Of a stretch of 64,000 nucleotides of DNA, positions 42,183 to 50,791 are shown piece by piece (position 1 is the first letter of the stretch; every line of letters starts with the position of its first letter). The stretch is from Onstottus_B arcticum. GTDB lineage: Bacteria > Acidobacteriota > Blastocatellia > UBA7656. The notes under the pieces are model-generated. The model did not search any database. It was not told the origin of the DNA and worked only from the letters and a program-made list of their open reading frames with translations. Made by a program: the position numbers and the translations under genes. The DNA lies in contig JBBPIE010000016.1 of the NCBI GenBank assembly GCA_038040485.1, forward strand, positions 77,261-141,260, written 5' to 3'.

Positions 42183-42488
42183 ATGTTTGCCTCCCAATAA
42201 GATTCAGTTACTGCAAGCTTAGTCGTACCGCGGTCCGGTTTCCGCCAAACGGTTGAAAACAATACTCAGCGCGGTGTGTTTTTCTTGGGCAAGATGAACG
42301 TTCGCCGTAATCGCTATGCGCTTTGGGGATATGTGCGTTCGTGCAAGTCGCCAAGGGGCCGGGCCGTCTTAATTGTTGAGTATCAATCCGACCTGTAGTA
42401 TCTTCGACTCGCCTCCAGTACCTGTCCCTCAAGCCCTCGAGTCGAAGCTGGAGACACCGCCATCCCAAACCAAATCATAGAATCGATC

Positions 42489-43637
42489 ATGGCTGGCTCG
42501 GCGCCGGAAGTCGTAAAGCTGGCAGCAGCCAGAGGCTTGCTTCCGTTTTCGAACGAAGAAATGCTGGAGGCGCTGGTTGCGCTCGCCAATGACAGCAGCG
42601 ATTCGATACGGGCCGTGGCTGCGGCCACGATGGACAACCTCGACCCGCTAACGTTCATGGGGCTTGCATCTGAGCGCAACACGCCGGCAAGCGTTCTGGG
42701 ATTCCTCTGCTTGTGGCGTCAAGCCCCCCGCTCGCTAGTCGAAGCCGCGTTGTTCAACGTTGCGACACCCGACGCCGCGCTTGCGCAGTTGGCCGGGTCT
42801 ACGAGGCACCCAGCGATCATCGAAGCAATCTCCTTCAAGCAGCAGAGCTTGATCCGATCGCCTTCCATCATCGAAGCGATCCTCGCTAACCCTGCCAGAA
42901 CGCCCGAGGCCGAACGCCGGGTTCGAGAAGTCAGGGAGGAGTTCTTTGACAAACAGTTCGGCGCCCAGATGGTGGCTGAACAGGAGCGAGTGCGCGCGGA
43001 GGCTGAAGCCGTGGAGCGCGACACGGTCAAAGTCGGAGGACTCGAAGATTTGATCCGGCTTGGTCTGATCGACGAGGGAATAGACGATTCCTTCCTATTC
43101 GAGTATGAACAGGAATACGGGCCTTTCGATGACAGCCCGCCGCGCCCAGACGAGCGGTTCGACGTTGAACAAGTCGTCACCGAGATAGCTTCGCAAGAAG
43201 GTGAAGTCGCAGTTGACCGCATGCCGGTGTTTTTTCAGGTCGCCATGATGAGCGTGAAAGAGCGCGTGATGCTCGCAATCAAGGGAACTCGCGAAGCCAG
43301 GATGATCCTCATCCGCGATCCGAATAAAATGGTCGCTACGGCTGTCCTCCGAAATCCAAGAGTCTGCGATACCGAAGTCGAAAACATCGCTTCGATGAAA
43401 TCCGTTGGCGAAGATGTGCTTCGACAGATCGGACAGAACCGGGCATGGACACGCGCCTACCCGGTGATCCACAACCTGGTTCGCAACCCTCGCACACCGA
43501 TAGGAACCAGCCTTGGGTTTCTCAATCGCATTCAGAGCCGCGACATGCGCGCTCTGTCGGTGAACAAGAACATCCCCGACGTGATTCGCTCGACCGCGTA
43601 TCGTCTCTTCATCAAACGAACCAGCGGTACCAGCTAG
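42489..43637 (+). CDS. Helical-repeat (HEAT-like/LRV-type) protein
   Basis: 382 residues, wholly alpha-helical wording: repeated PSIIEAILANP, HPAIIEAISF, NPRVCDTEVENIASMK and NPRTPIGTSLGFLNRI segments of 20-30 residues (the A-x-N-P-x-T-P step of the LRV/DUF2336-type repeat). A charged linker (about 155-245) with acidic EYEQEYGPFDDSPPRPDER sits in the middle. It is probably a scaffold; no catalytic motif. No in-frame start occurs upstream of ATG 42489 (a stop is at 42396) and no strong Shine-Dalgarno precedes it. Confidence 0.8.
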   Translation: MAGSAPEVVKLAAARGLLPFSNEEMLEALVALANDSSDSIRAVAAATMDNLDPLTFMGLASERNTPASVLGFLCLWRQAPRSLVEAALFNVATPDAALAQLAGSTRHPAIIEAISFKQQSLIRSPSIIEAILANPARTPEAERRVREVREEFFDKQFGAQMVAEQERVRAEAEAVERDTVKVGGLEDLIRLGLIDEGIDDSFLFEYEQEYGPFDDSPPRPDERFDVEQVVTEIASQEGEVAVDRMPVFFQVAMMSVKERVMLAIKGTREARMILIRDPNKMVATAVLRNPRVCDTEVENIASMKSVGEDVLRQIGQNRAWTRAYPVIHNLVRNPRTPIGTSLGFLNRIQSRDMRALSVNKNIPDVIRSTAYRLFIKRTSGTS

Positions 43638-44074
43638 GAAATAGCCGCCGGCGATTCCCTCCATCGTGTACGCAATCCGAACGAAAACCATTAGAGCCGG
43701 TCGAATGAGTACGTTCTTCTCGAATACCCCGGTGTTTTTCGAGAATTACCAAGCCAGAGAAACGCCGCGCCGGCGCAGCGAGAGGCAGAATTAAGCCCAG
43801 TCTTCGCGGAGAAGACTTTTGAGCTTTAGGCCCAAGATATAGCGGCCAGTGTGGTAACTCTGCACTATTAGTTGGCAAGTTGGTCACAGCTCCGGTCCGG
43901 GGAAATTGACTGGCAGCCGAGTTCGAACGCTGCTGGTGTCCGAAGCGCCTGGCCAGCTTTGCAAACGCTGGCACAGTCGTTGCAGTGAGGAGCGCGGCAA
44001 GTCTCGCCAGCGTTTCATTAGTATCCAGAGATGACGCGGGCGGAAGTCACGGCAGCGGAGACCGGGAGGCGGAT
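43638..44074. other. Non-coding gap of about 440 bases
   Basis: No frame with ribosome site or family wording is seen. The sequence is GC-poor in its first half and holds no clear palindromic element or promoter pair. The ribosome site of the next gene (GGGAGGCG) ends it. Confidence 0.5.
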
Positions 44075-44446
44075 ATGCTGACAATCATTTCGGCAGGGGC
44101 AATAGCACTCGCTTTCACTTTGATAGTCCACCTTCTTCAAACTCGAAATACTGATGCTGCTCGAGTTGAGGAAATACACGGAGCATTGCTGATGGTCGGA
44201 GTTCAGATAATCTGCGGAGACTGCTCCGGCGACGAGGAAAGCCCGATACGGACCTACATGGACCGCTACGGGAACTGCGCTCAATGCGGCGGGCACAGCT
44301 ATCTGCTGGCTTCCAGCCTGGCTTTAAACTCGGCAGCGTTGAGAGCGTCGCGTTTGATCCAGGCTCATAGCGCCGCAAGCGGCGGTCGCGTTCTCGCTTT
44401 TGAGGCGCGCGCGCGCGCATCTCGCTCCCAGAAGATTGCTGTCTAG
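44075..44446 (+). CDS. Small membrane protein with two CxxC pairs
   Basis: 123 residues. An N-terminal membrane helix (MLTIISAGAIALAFTLIVHL) is followed by a zinc-ribbon-like segment: ICGDCSGDEESPI and YGNCAQCGGHSYL, two CxxC pairs about 25 residues apart, then an Ala/Arg-rich tail. It probably binds zinc on one side of the membrane; no known family comes to mind. GGGAGGCGGAT precedes the ATG at 44075. Confidence 0.6.
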   Translation: MLTIISAGAIALAFTLIVHLLQTRNTDAARVEEIHGALLMVGVQIICGDCSGDEESPIRTYMDRYGNCAQCGGHSYLLASSLALNSAALRASRLIQAHSAASGGRVLAFEARARASRSQKIAV

Positions 44447-44535
44447 GACGGACGCTGGAGTCTTTCGCCTTCCGGTTAGTCTGTAGTCGATGGGAAGTAA
44501 CTGCCGGGCAGTGAGTAGCCATTCGCGCGGAGGCA

Positions 44536-45117
44536 TCAATCCTTCTTCGCCCGCTGATAGTCTTCGGGCGTGTCGAAGTCCAACAACACCGTTTCGGTCG
44601 GAACCTCCACAAAACGAGTCTCGTTTCTATGCGAGTTGACGACCTGGCGCAAACCCAGACCTGGGTCCATCTGGAGTATTTCATCCTTCAGCTTCAAGTC
44701 CAGCAGGATCGGGTGGCCGCGTTTGCCGCCGTAAGTCGGTAAAACGATCAGCGGCGACTCCTTCAGATACGTGTCAATCACAAGGTTGAAGACTTCGATC
44801 CCGATCTCCGGTTGATCGACAAGAGCGATCAGACATGCGCCGGCATCATCAGGCAATGCCGATATACCTGCTTTGACCGACGAAGCCATGCCTTCCCGAA
44901 ATTCGTGGTTGTTCGCGAATCGAACCGGGCGGCCGGCGAGGGCGGCTCGCACGTCCGCTTCGCGGTGGCCGGTGACGACTACAACCTCACCGGCTTTCGA
45001 AGCCAGCAGATTGTCAACGCAGCACTCGACAAACGTCTTGCCGCCGAGCGTCAACAACTGCTTAAAATTCCCCATTCGGCGCGATTCGCCCGCTGCAAGA
45101 ACTATTGCCGATACCAT
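44536..45117 (-). CDS. MobA-like (MocA-type) nucleotidyltransferase
   Basis: 193 residues. NTP-transferase fold with the loop AIVLAAGESRRMGNFKQLLT, VVVVTGHREADVR, ALVDQPEIG (metal Asp), LPTYGGKRGHPILLD. Closest family wording is molybdenum cofactor cytidylyltransferase (MocA), which adds CMP to Mo-molybdopterin for xanthine-dehydrogenase-type enzymes. No molybdoenzyme gene is nearby, so another MobA-like substrate is possible. The Shine-Dalgarno is weak; the start is ATG 45117. Confidence 0.88.
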   Translation of the reverse strand: MVSAIVLAAGESRRMGNFKQLLTLGGKTFVECCVDNLLASKAGEVVVVTGHREADVRAALAGRPVRFANNHEFREGMASSVKAGISALPDDAGACLIALVDQPEIGIEVFNLVIDTYLKESPLIVLPTYGGKRGHPILLDLKLKDEILQMDPGLGLRQVVNSHRNETRFVEVPTETVLLDFDTPEDYQRAKKD

Positions 45118-45205
45118 CTTACCTCTATTCGCGATCCCAAAAGTTGTTTGAGAAGTATAGAGTTGCGTTGAAGGTGAAGCCAGCCTTCGCGGGCGCAGCG
45201 ATCAA

Positions 45206-45525
45206 CGCGAGCGCGTCAGTTCTTGTGGGTTGAATCCCGGATGGGATGCCGGAAAAAAGCCACGGGTGAGTCCGCGAACCCGTGGAGACACGTGAAGAAA
45301 GCGTCCCCCAACCCTCGAAGAGGGTGGCGGCGGGTCGCGAGCAACCACCACCAAGAGTCTTCATCTGGGACCATTTGTTATGGGAGGTTTCGCCAACCAA
45401 GGGCCGCCACCCGCTTCGCGGGTTACTGCTGCAATACGCCTGTTTCCACGGGTTCGCGTACTCACCCGTGGCTTTACTCCGGCATCCCGTTCCGGGATTC
45501 CAAACGCAAGAACCTGACGCCACCC
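45206..45525. repeat. Large inverted-repeat element (MITE-like, about 320 bp)
   Basis: The arms are about 75-80 bases with about 85 % identity. Left arm from 45206 (GTCAGTTCTTGTGGGTTGAA onward, GCCACGGGTGAGTCCGCGAAC); right arm 45440-45525 (its complement, with TTCGCGTACTCACCCGTGGC). The middle carries CCCCCAACCCTCGAAGAGGGTGGCGG and a further inverted piece CCGCCACCCGCTTCGCGGG. No transposase is encoded, but false frames run across it on both strands. It is either a non-autonomous mobile element or a structured RNA; it lies just upstream of the redoxin gene. Confidence 0.85.
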
Positions 45526-45634
45526 GCGATCAACCGCGATCTGGGAATCATATGCTATTCTCTCGCCAGCGTGATGCGAACTCGTGACGTAGTCGGAGCA
45601 TCCAACGTTCGTCACAAAGGAGACAGGCAGAACC

Positions 45635-46138
45635 ATGCGGCGAACTCTAAGATCGGTCCTAACAGCGACACTGGTCAGCGCGTTTCTCCTGGCGAGCGCA
45701 AGCGCGCAAGACCCAACATTCCTTAAGCCTGACGGCAGCGCGGCGCCGCTCTCGACGATGAACGGAAAAGTTGTGGTGCTGGTGTTCAGCGGAATTCAAG
45801 ACCCGCAGTGCCGTGAAGAGTTCAAAGCTCTCGAATCACTGGCCGAGCGATACCAGGCTAAGGACGTAACCGTTTGCTGGGTGAGCATCAACTCCGCGGC
45901 CGAGGCAAGCAGTCAGAAACTCGCCAGCCCGTGTGGACCAGTGAACCGCGTCGTGGTTCTGCGCGATCCGAACCAGGCGGCGTTCAAACGTTTCAGCGGC
46001 AAGGCCGCCCAGCTTCCTACGCTCGTGGTGCTCGACCAGCGGGGCCAGCCTGTCGGTCAGCCTCGCGGCGGGTTCAATCCCAACGCCGATTTCGTCAACG
46101 ACCTCGCTGCAATGGTGGAACGGCTGCTCAAGAAGTAA
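45635..46138 (+). CDS. Exported redoxin-like protein without CxxC
   Basis: 167 residues, signal peptide MRRTLRSVLTATLVSAFLLA. The AhpC/TSA-thioredoxin fold is readable: VVVLVFSGIQDPQCREEFKA, VTVCWVSINSAAEASS, VVVLRDPNQAAFKRFSGKAA, LPTLVVLDQRGQPVGQ. The family WCxxC position reads SGIQDPQC, so only one Cys is left and dithiol chemistry is unlikely. It may be a one-Cys peroxidase-like or structural paralogue. AAAGGAGACAG precedes the ATG. Confidence 0.88.
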   Translation: MRRTLRSVLTATLVSAFLLASASAQDPTFLKPDGSAAPLSTMNGKVVVLVFSGIQDPQCREEFKALESLAERYQAKDVTVCWVSINSAAEASSQKLASPCGPVNRVVVLRDPNQAAFKRFSGKAAQLPTLVVLDQRGQPVGQPRGGFNPNADFVNDLAAMVERLLKK

Positions 46139-46194
46139 CTTTTCTGTTGTTTATCTCCGACCAATCATCAACCGACAACACCCGCAAGCTCGCG

Positions 46195-46440
46195 CCTTTG
46201 TCCACCACTCCGTAGGAGTGGAATGTTTATAGGACGTCCTGACTCTGAGAGATCCAACTCCGTCAGGAGTTGTATGTCAGGATTGGCGTTTCATTCATTG
46301 AAGCTTCACGTCCCGATCGACGACATTTCACTCCTAAAGGAGTGAGCGCGACAGACACGCCGCTTTCTATAAACATTTCACTCCTACGGAGTGACGCACC
46401 AACTTCAAGTTGGTGGCCAGAACGCCCCGCTAGCGCGCGG
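46195..46440. repeat. ACTCC/GGAGT hairpin cluster
   Basis: Several short palindromes follow each other: CACTCCGTAGGAGTGG (46205), AACTCCGTCAGGAGTT (about 46258), CACTCCTAAAGGAGTG (about 46330), CACTCCTACGGAGTG (about 46380). The first and last also pair outwardly through ATGTTTATAGGA / TCTATAAACATTTC. This type of element is dispersed in other large bacterial genomes; here it fills the 320-base gap before the M20 peptidase gene and contains no gene. Confidence 0.8.
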
Positions 46441-46461
46441 GTTTGTCCGTCTGCTAGAAAT

Positions 46462-47616
46462 ATGCGGATGACCGGACAAAGCAAAGCGCTCCTCTCCTAT
46501 TTCGAAGAAAGCCGGGCGGAGATAGTCGAGTTCATTCGCTGGCTCGTCGAGCAAGAATCGATGTCGCGAGAAGCCGAAGCTAATCGGCGGCTAGCTGAGA
46601 ACCTCGCCGAGAAGCTCGCGTCGACAGGCGCACAGGTTGATCTGTTCAATGATCCGAAGTTTGGCTCGACGCTGAGGGCTCGCTACAACGGCGCCGAAGA
46701 GTCTACACAACAGTTGCTGGTCGTCGGTCACCTCGACACCGTCTGGCCGCTGGGCACGCTTGCCCAAAGACCGTTTCGCGTCGAGAACGGACGTGCGTTT
46801 GGGCCGGGCATCTTCGATATGAAAGCCGGTGTCGCGCTCGCAACGTTTGCAATGCGAGCCCTAAGAGACGCGGGCCGTAAAACGCAGAGACCAGTCACGC
46901 TACTGATGACCTGCGACGAAGAAACCGGCAGTCACTTCTCGCGCGAGATCATCGAAGACGAAGCCCGGACCGCGCGCGCCGCCCTGGTGCTTGAGCCGCC
47001 GATACCCGGCGGCACGATCAAGACTGCTCGAAAAGGCGTCGGCGAGTTCGAATTGATCATTCACGGCAAGCCGGCTCACGCGGGTAACGATCCACGCGCG
47101 GGCGTCAGCGCAATAACCGAGATGGCTAATCAGATTCTTGCGATCAACAAGCTTGTGGACTACTCGCGCGGGACGACGCTCAATGTTGGCGTCGTGCGAG
47201 GCGGCGTGCTCTCGAACGTCATCGCAGCCGAAGCGCGAGCGTCCATCGATATGAGATTTCAAAGTGAAGCCGAGGGCGCGCGGATAGAGCAAGCAATGTC
47301 GTCGCTAAAGCCGATCCACGACCGCGCTCGCCTGGAAGTGCGCGGCGGAATAAATCGCCCGCCGCTGGTTCGCACTTCGGCGATCGCCGCGCTGTTCGAC
47401 CACGCGAAGCAACTCGCCGCGGAACTGGACTACGAGTTGAAAGAAGGCTCGGTAGGCGGCGGTTCGGACGGCAACTTCATTGCGGCGATGGGAGTGCCGG
47501 TGCTGGATGGTTTAGGAGTCGATGGCGCGGGCGCTCACGCCGAGCACGAGCACATCATCATCGAAGATATTCCGCGCCGCGCGGCTCTGCTCGCGCGGTT
47601 GATCGAGACGATTTGA
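46462..47616 (+). CDS. M20-family metallopeptidase (glutamate carboxypeptidase type)
   Basis: 384 residues from ATG 46462 (46468 also possible). Zinc ligands and catalytic residues of M20: VVGHLDTVWPLGT (His, Asp), IFDMKAGVALA (Asp bridging), TCDEETGS (Glu general base and Glu), VLEPPIPGG (Glu), and GAHAEHEHII (His). The dimerisation domain lies at about 185-300. It resembles carboxypeptidase G2, cleaving C-terminal Glu from folates or peptides, but the substrate is inferred. No signal peptide, so cytosolic. The start lies beyond the hairpin cluster; the upstream frame is repeat DNA. Confidence 0.9.
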   Translation: MRMTGQSKALLSYFEESRAEIVEFIRWLVEQESMSREAEANRRLAENLAEKLASTGAQVDLFNDPKFGSTLRARYNGAEESTQQLLVVGHLDTVWPLGTLAQRPFRVENGRAFGPGIFDMKAGVALATFAMRALRDAGRKTQRPVTLLMTCDEETGSHFSREIIEDEARTARAALVLEPPIPGGTIKTARKGVGEFELIIHGKPAHAGNDPRAGVSAITEMANQILAINKLVDYSRGTTLNVGVVRGGVLSNVIAAEARASIDMRFQSEAEGARIEQAMSSLKPIHDRARLEVRGGINRPPLVRTSAIAALFDHAKQLAAELDYELKEGSVGGGSDGNFIAAMGVPVLDGLGVDGAGAHAEHEHIIIEDIPRRAALLARLIETI

Positions 47617-47888
47617 CTGCTGTGGCTTGGTGCTTGAAGAATCTCTAAGTTGGTGTTTGCTTCGTGTCCGGCTCGGCCATCTCGTTCGGAAGGCGTGTTA
47701 TCCCATTGAAGGGAAGAACAGGTTGATCCCATGCGAGTGCTCTTCAGCTTATGGGCATGTAGTTTCGGATGCGAATAGCACTGCGAAGCTGATGTATCAG
47801 CTTCGGTTGGGTCATCGAGACCCTCCTCGGAGCACCGAGGCGTTAGTCTAGTTAGGCCGCTAGGCGTAGAACAAGGAAACAGACCGAA
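47617..47888. other. Intergenic gap, nothing recognised
   Basis: 272 bases without a recognised gene, promoter pair or repeat family; short inverted pieces near 47810-47845 (GGGTCATCGAGACCCTCCTCGG) may form a weak hairpin. Confidence 0.4.
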
Positions 47889-48275
47889 TTGATTTCAGAG
47901 ATCGTTAACGTTGCGGCGGAATGCGTCAAACATCCCACCAAGCCCTCAATTCTCGTGCCTGAGTTGGGACGCTATGTTTGTCCGGACTCTCGAGAGGGGC
48001 AGCGCGCTTTGGCCCAGATCCAGCTCATAGCAACAGATTCGCAACCGCTGACGCAACCTTCGCGTATCGATCCTCAGTTCAAGCTTGTATTCATCACGGC
48101 CGCTGTAGGTTCGCTGCTTTTCGTAGTGATCTGTGTAGGTCTTCACTTATACACTGACGGACAGCCTCCTCCGGCGCTCGCGAAACTCATTGATGGCCTA
48201 TTGGATATGGCGAAAATTGGTTTTGGTGCGGCCGTCGGGCTGCTTGGCGGCAAGGCGATGCAGGCGAAGACATGA
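47889..48275 (+). CDS. Small two-helix membrane protein
   Basis: 128 residues from TTG 47889 (AAGGAAAC upstream). A soluble N-terminal part (ECVKHPTKPSILVPELGRYV, CPDSREGQRALAQIQL) precedes two hydrophobic helices: LVFITAAVGSLLFVVICVGL and a Gly-rich IGFGAAVGLLGGKAM. The C-terminus is short. No family is recognised. Non-ATG start and isolation make it less certain than its neighbours. Confidence 0.55.
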   Translation: MISEIVNVAAECVKHPTKPSILVPELGRYVCPDSREGQRALAQIQLIATDSQPLTQPSRIDPQFKLVFITAAVGSLLFVVICVGLHLYTDGQPPPALAKLIDGLLDMAKIGFGAAVGLLGGKAMQAKT

Positions 48276-48403
48276 ATCCACTAGCCTCTGAACACTGGCC
48301 TAACTTCCCACCTGCACTGCAGCCGCAAACGAGGCCGGCATTGTGATGCGGAACGACGTTAGACAATGGGTTCCTTAATACAACTGACGCCATTGCGCGG
48401 TAG

Positions 48404-48611
48404 TTATGGCGTGAGCCCGGTGCGCTGGAGAAGACTCTCGAATCTTCGATCAGATCGAAGGCTCGCAAACACCGGGTCAACCTTGAGATTCATCAACCAG
48501 ATGTCTCGATCCTCGAACGCTTTTTCCAACCACTTGAAAGCCTGATCCTTCTCGCCAAGCCCCGCATAGATCGTAGCTATCGTGTAAAGCGAAACTAAGC
48601 GTTGCTTTGCT
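48404..48611 (-). pseudogene. Remnant C-terminus of a TPR protein
   Basis: The minus strand reads a C-terminus of the TPR type: LYTIATIYAGLGEKDQAFKW, LEKAFEDRDIWLMNLKVDP, FASLRSDRRFESLLQRTGLTP and a stop (48404-48406). The wording is that of the last repeats in many TPR-containing regulators. No start codon precedes it; a stop (TAA) is met at once upstream. It is too long and well-formed to be chance, so it is a decayed gene end, squeezed between the membrane protein gene and the beta-lactamase-like gene. Confidence 0.75.
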
Positions 48612-48624
48612 TATCCTACTCTAG

Positions 48625-49572
48625 TTACTTCGCCGGGCTCTCGCGCCAGCCATAGAAGTTCGCGACTTGTTCGCCGATTCGCGCGATTGCGTCCTCCATG
48701 TTTGGGCCGATCCCGTTGTGTCGAGCCGTGAACACGCTGATCACTACGTGCCGGTTCTCGCTTTCGAGGATGCCGACGTCGTTTCCGATGTAAGGCAGAA
48801 AGTCTCCTGTCTTATGAGGAAGCCGGAAGCCGGTCACGTACTTCGGAAGCCGCGAGCTGTATACCTGCCCTCGCATGATCTGAAGCATCTGCTCGCTCGC
48901 CTGTTTGCTAACCGCTTCGCCCTTGGAGATCCTCTCCAGCAGCTTGCCCATATCCCGAGATGACGACAAACCAAAAGGGGTCTTGCCTTCTGAGTGAAAC
49001 TTCCACCTGTCCGGCTCAGCCGCTATCGCCTTGAACCAAACCGACGCCGGACCCGTCGCTTTGATTGTGTTCAAACCGTAGCTCTGCATGAGCTTGTTGA
49101 CCGGCTCCGTCCCGCCGACCTTCTCGAAAAGCATGTCAGTGGCCGTGTTGTCGCTGACGATGATCATCAATGTGATCAAGTCCTTAATCGTGAGGCTCGC
49201 GTTCTCATCCAGCGATCGCATCACTCCGGTGCCCGGCCGCTTCTCAGATTCTTTCATCGTCACGCGATCCGTGAGAGCGAATTTGCCGGCTTCGATCTGG
49301 CGAAAGACTTCCACCATCAACGGGATCTTGATGACGCTCATCGTGTCCATAGTCTCGTCGGCGTTGATGGCGATCTCTTCGCCGGTCTCGACGCACTTGA
49401 TGTAGATGCCCCACTTCGCGTTGACCGAGCGAGTGATGCGCTCGATGTTGGCTTGCAGGCGGGCGAGCCCGGTCGCAGGCGGCTGTTGCGATTGTGCGAG
49501 AGCCCGATGCGGCCCAACGAGAAGAATAATCGCGGCGAACGTGAGAGCGGTTAGCTTGGCGGCTGTTTTCAT
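48625..49572 (-). CDS. Class A beta-lactamase-like serine hydrolase
   Basis: 315 residues with a Sec signal (KLTALTFAAIILLVGPHRALA). The active-site serine is in MSVIKIPLMVEV (SxxK), the SDN loop in IVSDNTATDMLF, and the KTG box in PHKTGDFLPY. The omega-loop Glu is less clear: AAEPDRWKFHSEGK is the candidate. Without Glu166 hydrolysis would be slow and a carboxypeptidase or sensor role could replace it. The ATG at 49572 is in the family position; the downstream region holds a TPR remnant. Confidence 0.9.
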   Translation of the reverse strand: MKTAAKLTALTFAAIILLVGPHRALAQSQQPPATGLARLQANIERITRSVNAKWGIYIKCVETGEEIAINADETMDTMSVIKIPLMVEVFRQIEAGKFALTDRVTMKESEKRPGTGVMRSLDENASLTIKDLITLMIIVSDNTATDMLFEKVGGTEPVNKLMQSYGLNTIKATGPASVWFKAIAAEPDRWKFHSEGKTPFGLSSSRDMGKLLERISKGEAVSKQASEQMLQIMRGQVYSSRLPKYVTGFRLPHKTGDFLPYIGNDVGILESENRHVVISVFTARHNGIGPNMEDAIARIGEQVANFYGWRESPAK

Positions 49573-49594
49573 TCGGATCCTTTTTGACAGAGGC

Positions 49595-50203
49595 TTAGCC
49601 CTGCTTTGTTTGAATCAGGTGGTTGAACACTTCGGTTACGCGCGCGCGGGTCTGGTCGTACGAGCCCGAAGTTTCGATCTCGTAATCGGCGTATCGGCGC
49701 TTCTCTTCAGAAGACATCTGCGCGGCAATCCTAAGCTCGGCGTCTTCGCGGGTGATTCCGTTCCGGCGCGTCAATCGTTCGATCTGAGTCTCCCGATCAC
49801 AGAAGGCGACGATCAACTTGTCAAAGCGCTTGTAGCCGCCGGACTCGATGATGAGCGCTGCGTCCATCACTGCGATTCCGTCTGGCCTTGACGCCTCGAC
49901 TTCACCAAGCAAACGGTTTTGTTCCTCGATCACGCGCGGGTGAACGATCTGATTTAGCCGCGTGCGTCGAGCTTCATCGGCGAACACGATTGCTCCGAGC
50001 TTTACGCGATCGATCGAGCCGTCTTCGGCAAGTATTTCGCGTCCGAACTCGCGCACAATGTCTTCGTAGGCAGGGCGGCCCGGCTCCATCACCGAGTGCG
50101 CGATCTTGTCCGCATCAAACGTCGCGCAGCCAAGCTCGCCAAGCACAGAGAGCACAAAGCTCTTGCCGACCGCGATGCTTCCTGTGAGCCCAACTTTCAG
50201 CAT
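49595..50203 (-). CDS. coaE: Dephospho-CoA kinase
   Basis: 202 residues from the ATG at 50203; the in-frame ATG at 50221 lies in the repeat. The P-loop is VGLTGSIAVGKSFV. FDADKIAHSVM, FADEARRTRLNQIVHPRV and DAALIIESGGYKRFDKLIVA follow, then QIERLTRRNGITREDAELRI as the lid. It phosphorylates dephospho-CoA in the last step of CoA synthesis. Upstream is a palindromic element shared with dnaB and the TonB-type gene region. Confidence 0.95.
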   Translation of the reverse strand: MLKVGLTGSIAVGKSFVLSVLGELGCATFDADKIAHSVMEPGRPAYEDIVREFGREILAEDGSIDRVKLGAIVFADEARRTRLNQIVHPRVIEEQNRLLGEVEASRPDGIAVMDAALIIESGGYKRFDKLIVAFCDRETQIERLTRRNGITREDAELRIAAQMSSEEKRRYADYEIETSGSYDQTRARVTEVFNHLIQTKQG

Positions 50204-50214
50204 AGTGAACACCG

Positions 50215-50291
50215 GTAGCATAGACTTTAGTCTGTGTCCGAGCCGCGACGATCACAGTCAAATAACGTCCACAGACTAAAGTCTATGCTAC
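50215..50291. repeat. Palindromic element, GTAGCATAGACTTTAG family, copy 2
   Basis: GTAGCATAGACTTTAGTCTGTG and CACAGACTAAAGTCTATGC with a 35-base loop. It lies between the 50293 gene end and the coaE start (both on the minus strand). Confidence 0.9.
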
Positions 50292-50292
50292 T

Positions 50293-50778
50293 TCACTCCC
50301 AGTATTCCGCCGGGGCGTGTTCGGTCGCCATCAACTTATCGCGGGCGGTCTGGCCCCCGAAAGCCTTCACCATCTGATCATCCAGATCGTCAGCAACTCG
50401 CGCGATAGCCGAGACGCTCGCGTAAAGCTCATCCCTGCTCATCGAGTCGCCGAGTATCGAGTGACTCAGCACAACCGTGGCCTTCCCATCTTCCCCGATC
50501 GCGAGCCCAAACGCGCCCAGTATCAATCGCAAGTTATAGGTGAGCAAGTAGCGCATCAACTCCTCGGTTACTCCGACATCCGCTACCACGTACGCGAAGA
50601 CCTCGACTCCCGCTTTCTTTTCGCCGATCGGGAAAACACGCGCGTAGACGAACGTCGAGCCTTCCTGCAGCACGAGCATACCGTCCATCATCGTAACGTT
50701 CACTTCGCCAAAAAGCGTGTGAAGGTATGCGCGCGTTTTTTCGTAGGCTTTCTTTTGAGGCTCGGTTTTGAATTCCAT
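50293..50778 (-). CDS. YbjN/type III chaperone-fold protein
   Basis: 161 residues. The wording MEFKTEPQKKAYEKTRAYLH, VTMMDGMLVLQEGSTFVYAR, VEVFAYVVADVGVTEELMRY and ILGAFGLAIGEDGKATVVLS matches the YbjN / CesT-type alpha-beta fold (sensory and secretion-chaperone-like). YbjN proteins bind partners through hydrophobic faces. It lies 13 bases downstream of the Clp-type ATPase gene on the same strand, so a chaperone partnership is possible; this is inference. Confidence 0.83.
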   Translation of the reverse strand: MEFKTEPQKKAYEKTRAYLHTLFGEVNVTMMDGMLVLQEGSTFVYARVFPIGEKKAGVEVFAYVVADVGVTEELMRYLLTYNLRLILGAFGLAIGEDGKATVVLSHSILGDSMSRDELYASVSAIARVADDLDDQMVKAFGGQTARDKLMATEHAPAEYWE

Positions 50779-50791
50779 CGGCGTCGCTTGG

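Noticed and set aside
45125..45726. Frames on both strands across the large inverted-repeat element
   Set aside because: They follow the repeat arms, have no ribosome site and end inside repeat DNA; called false genes.
46270..46461. N-terminal extension of the M20 peptidase into the hairpin cluster
   Set aside because: The extra 64 codons are repeat sequence; the family N-terminus begins at 46462 or 46468.
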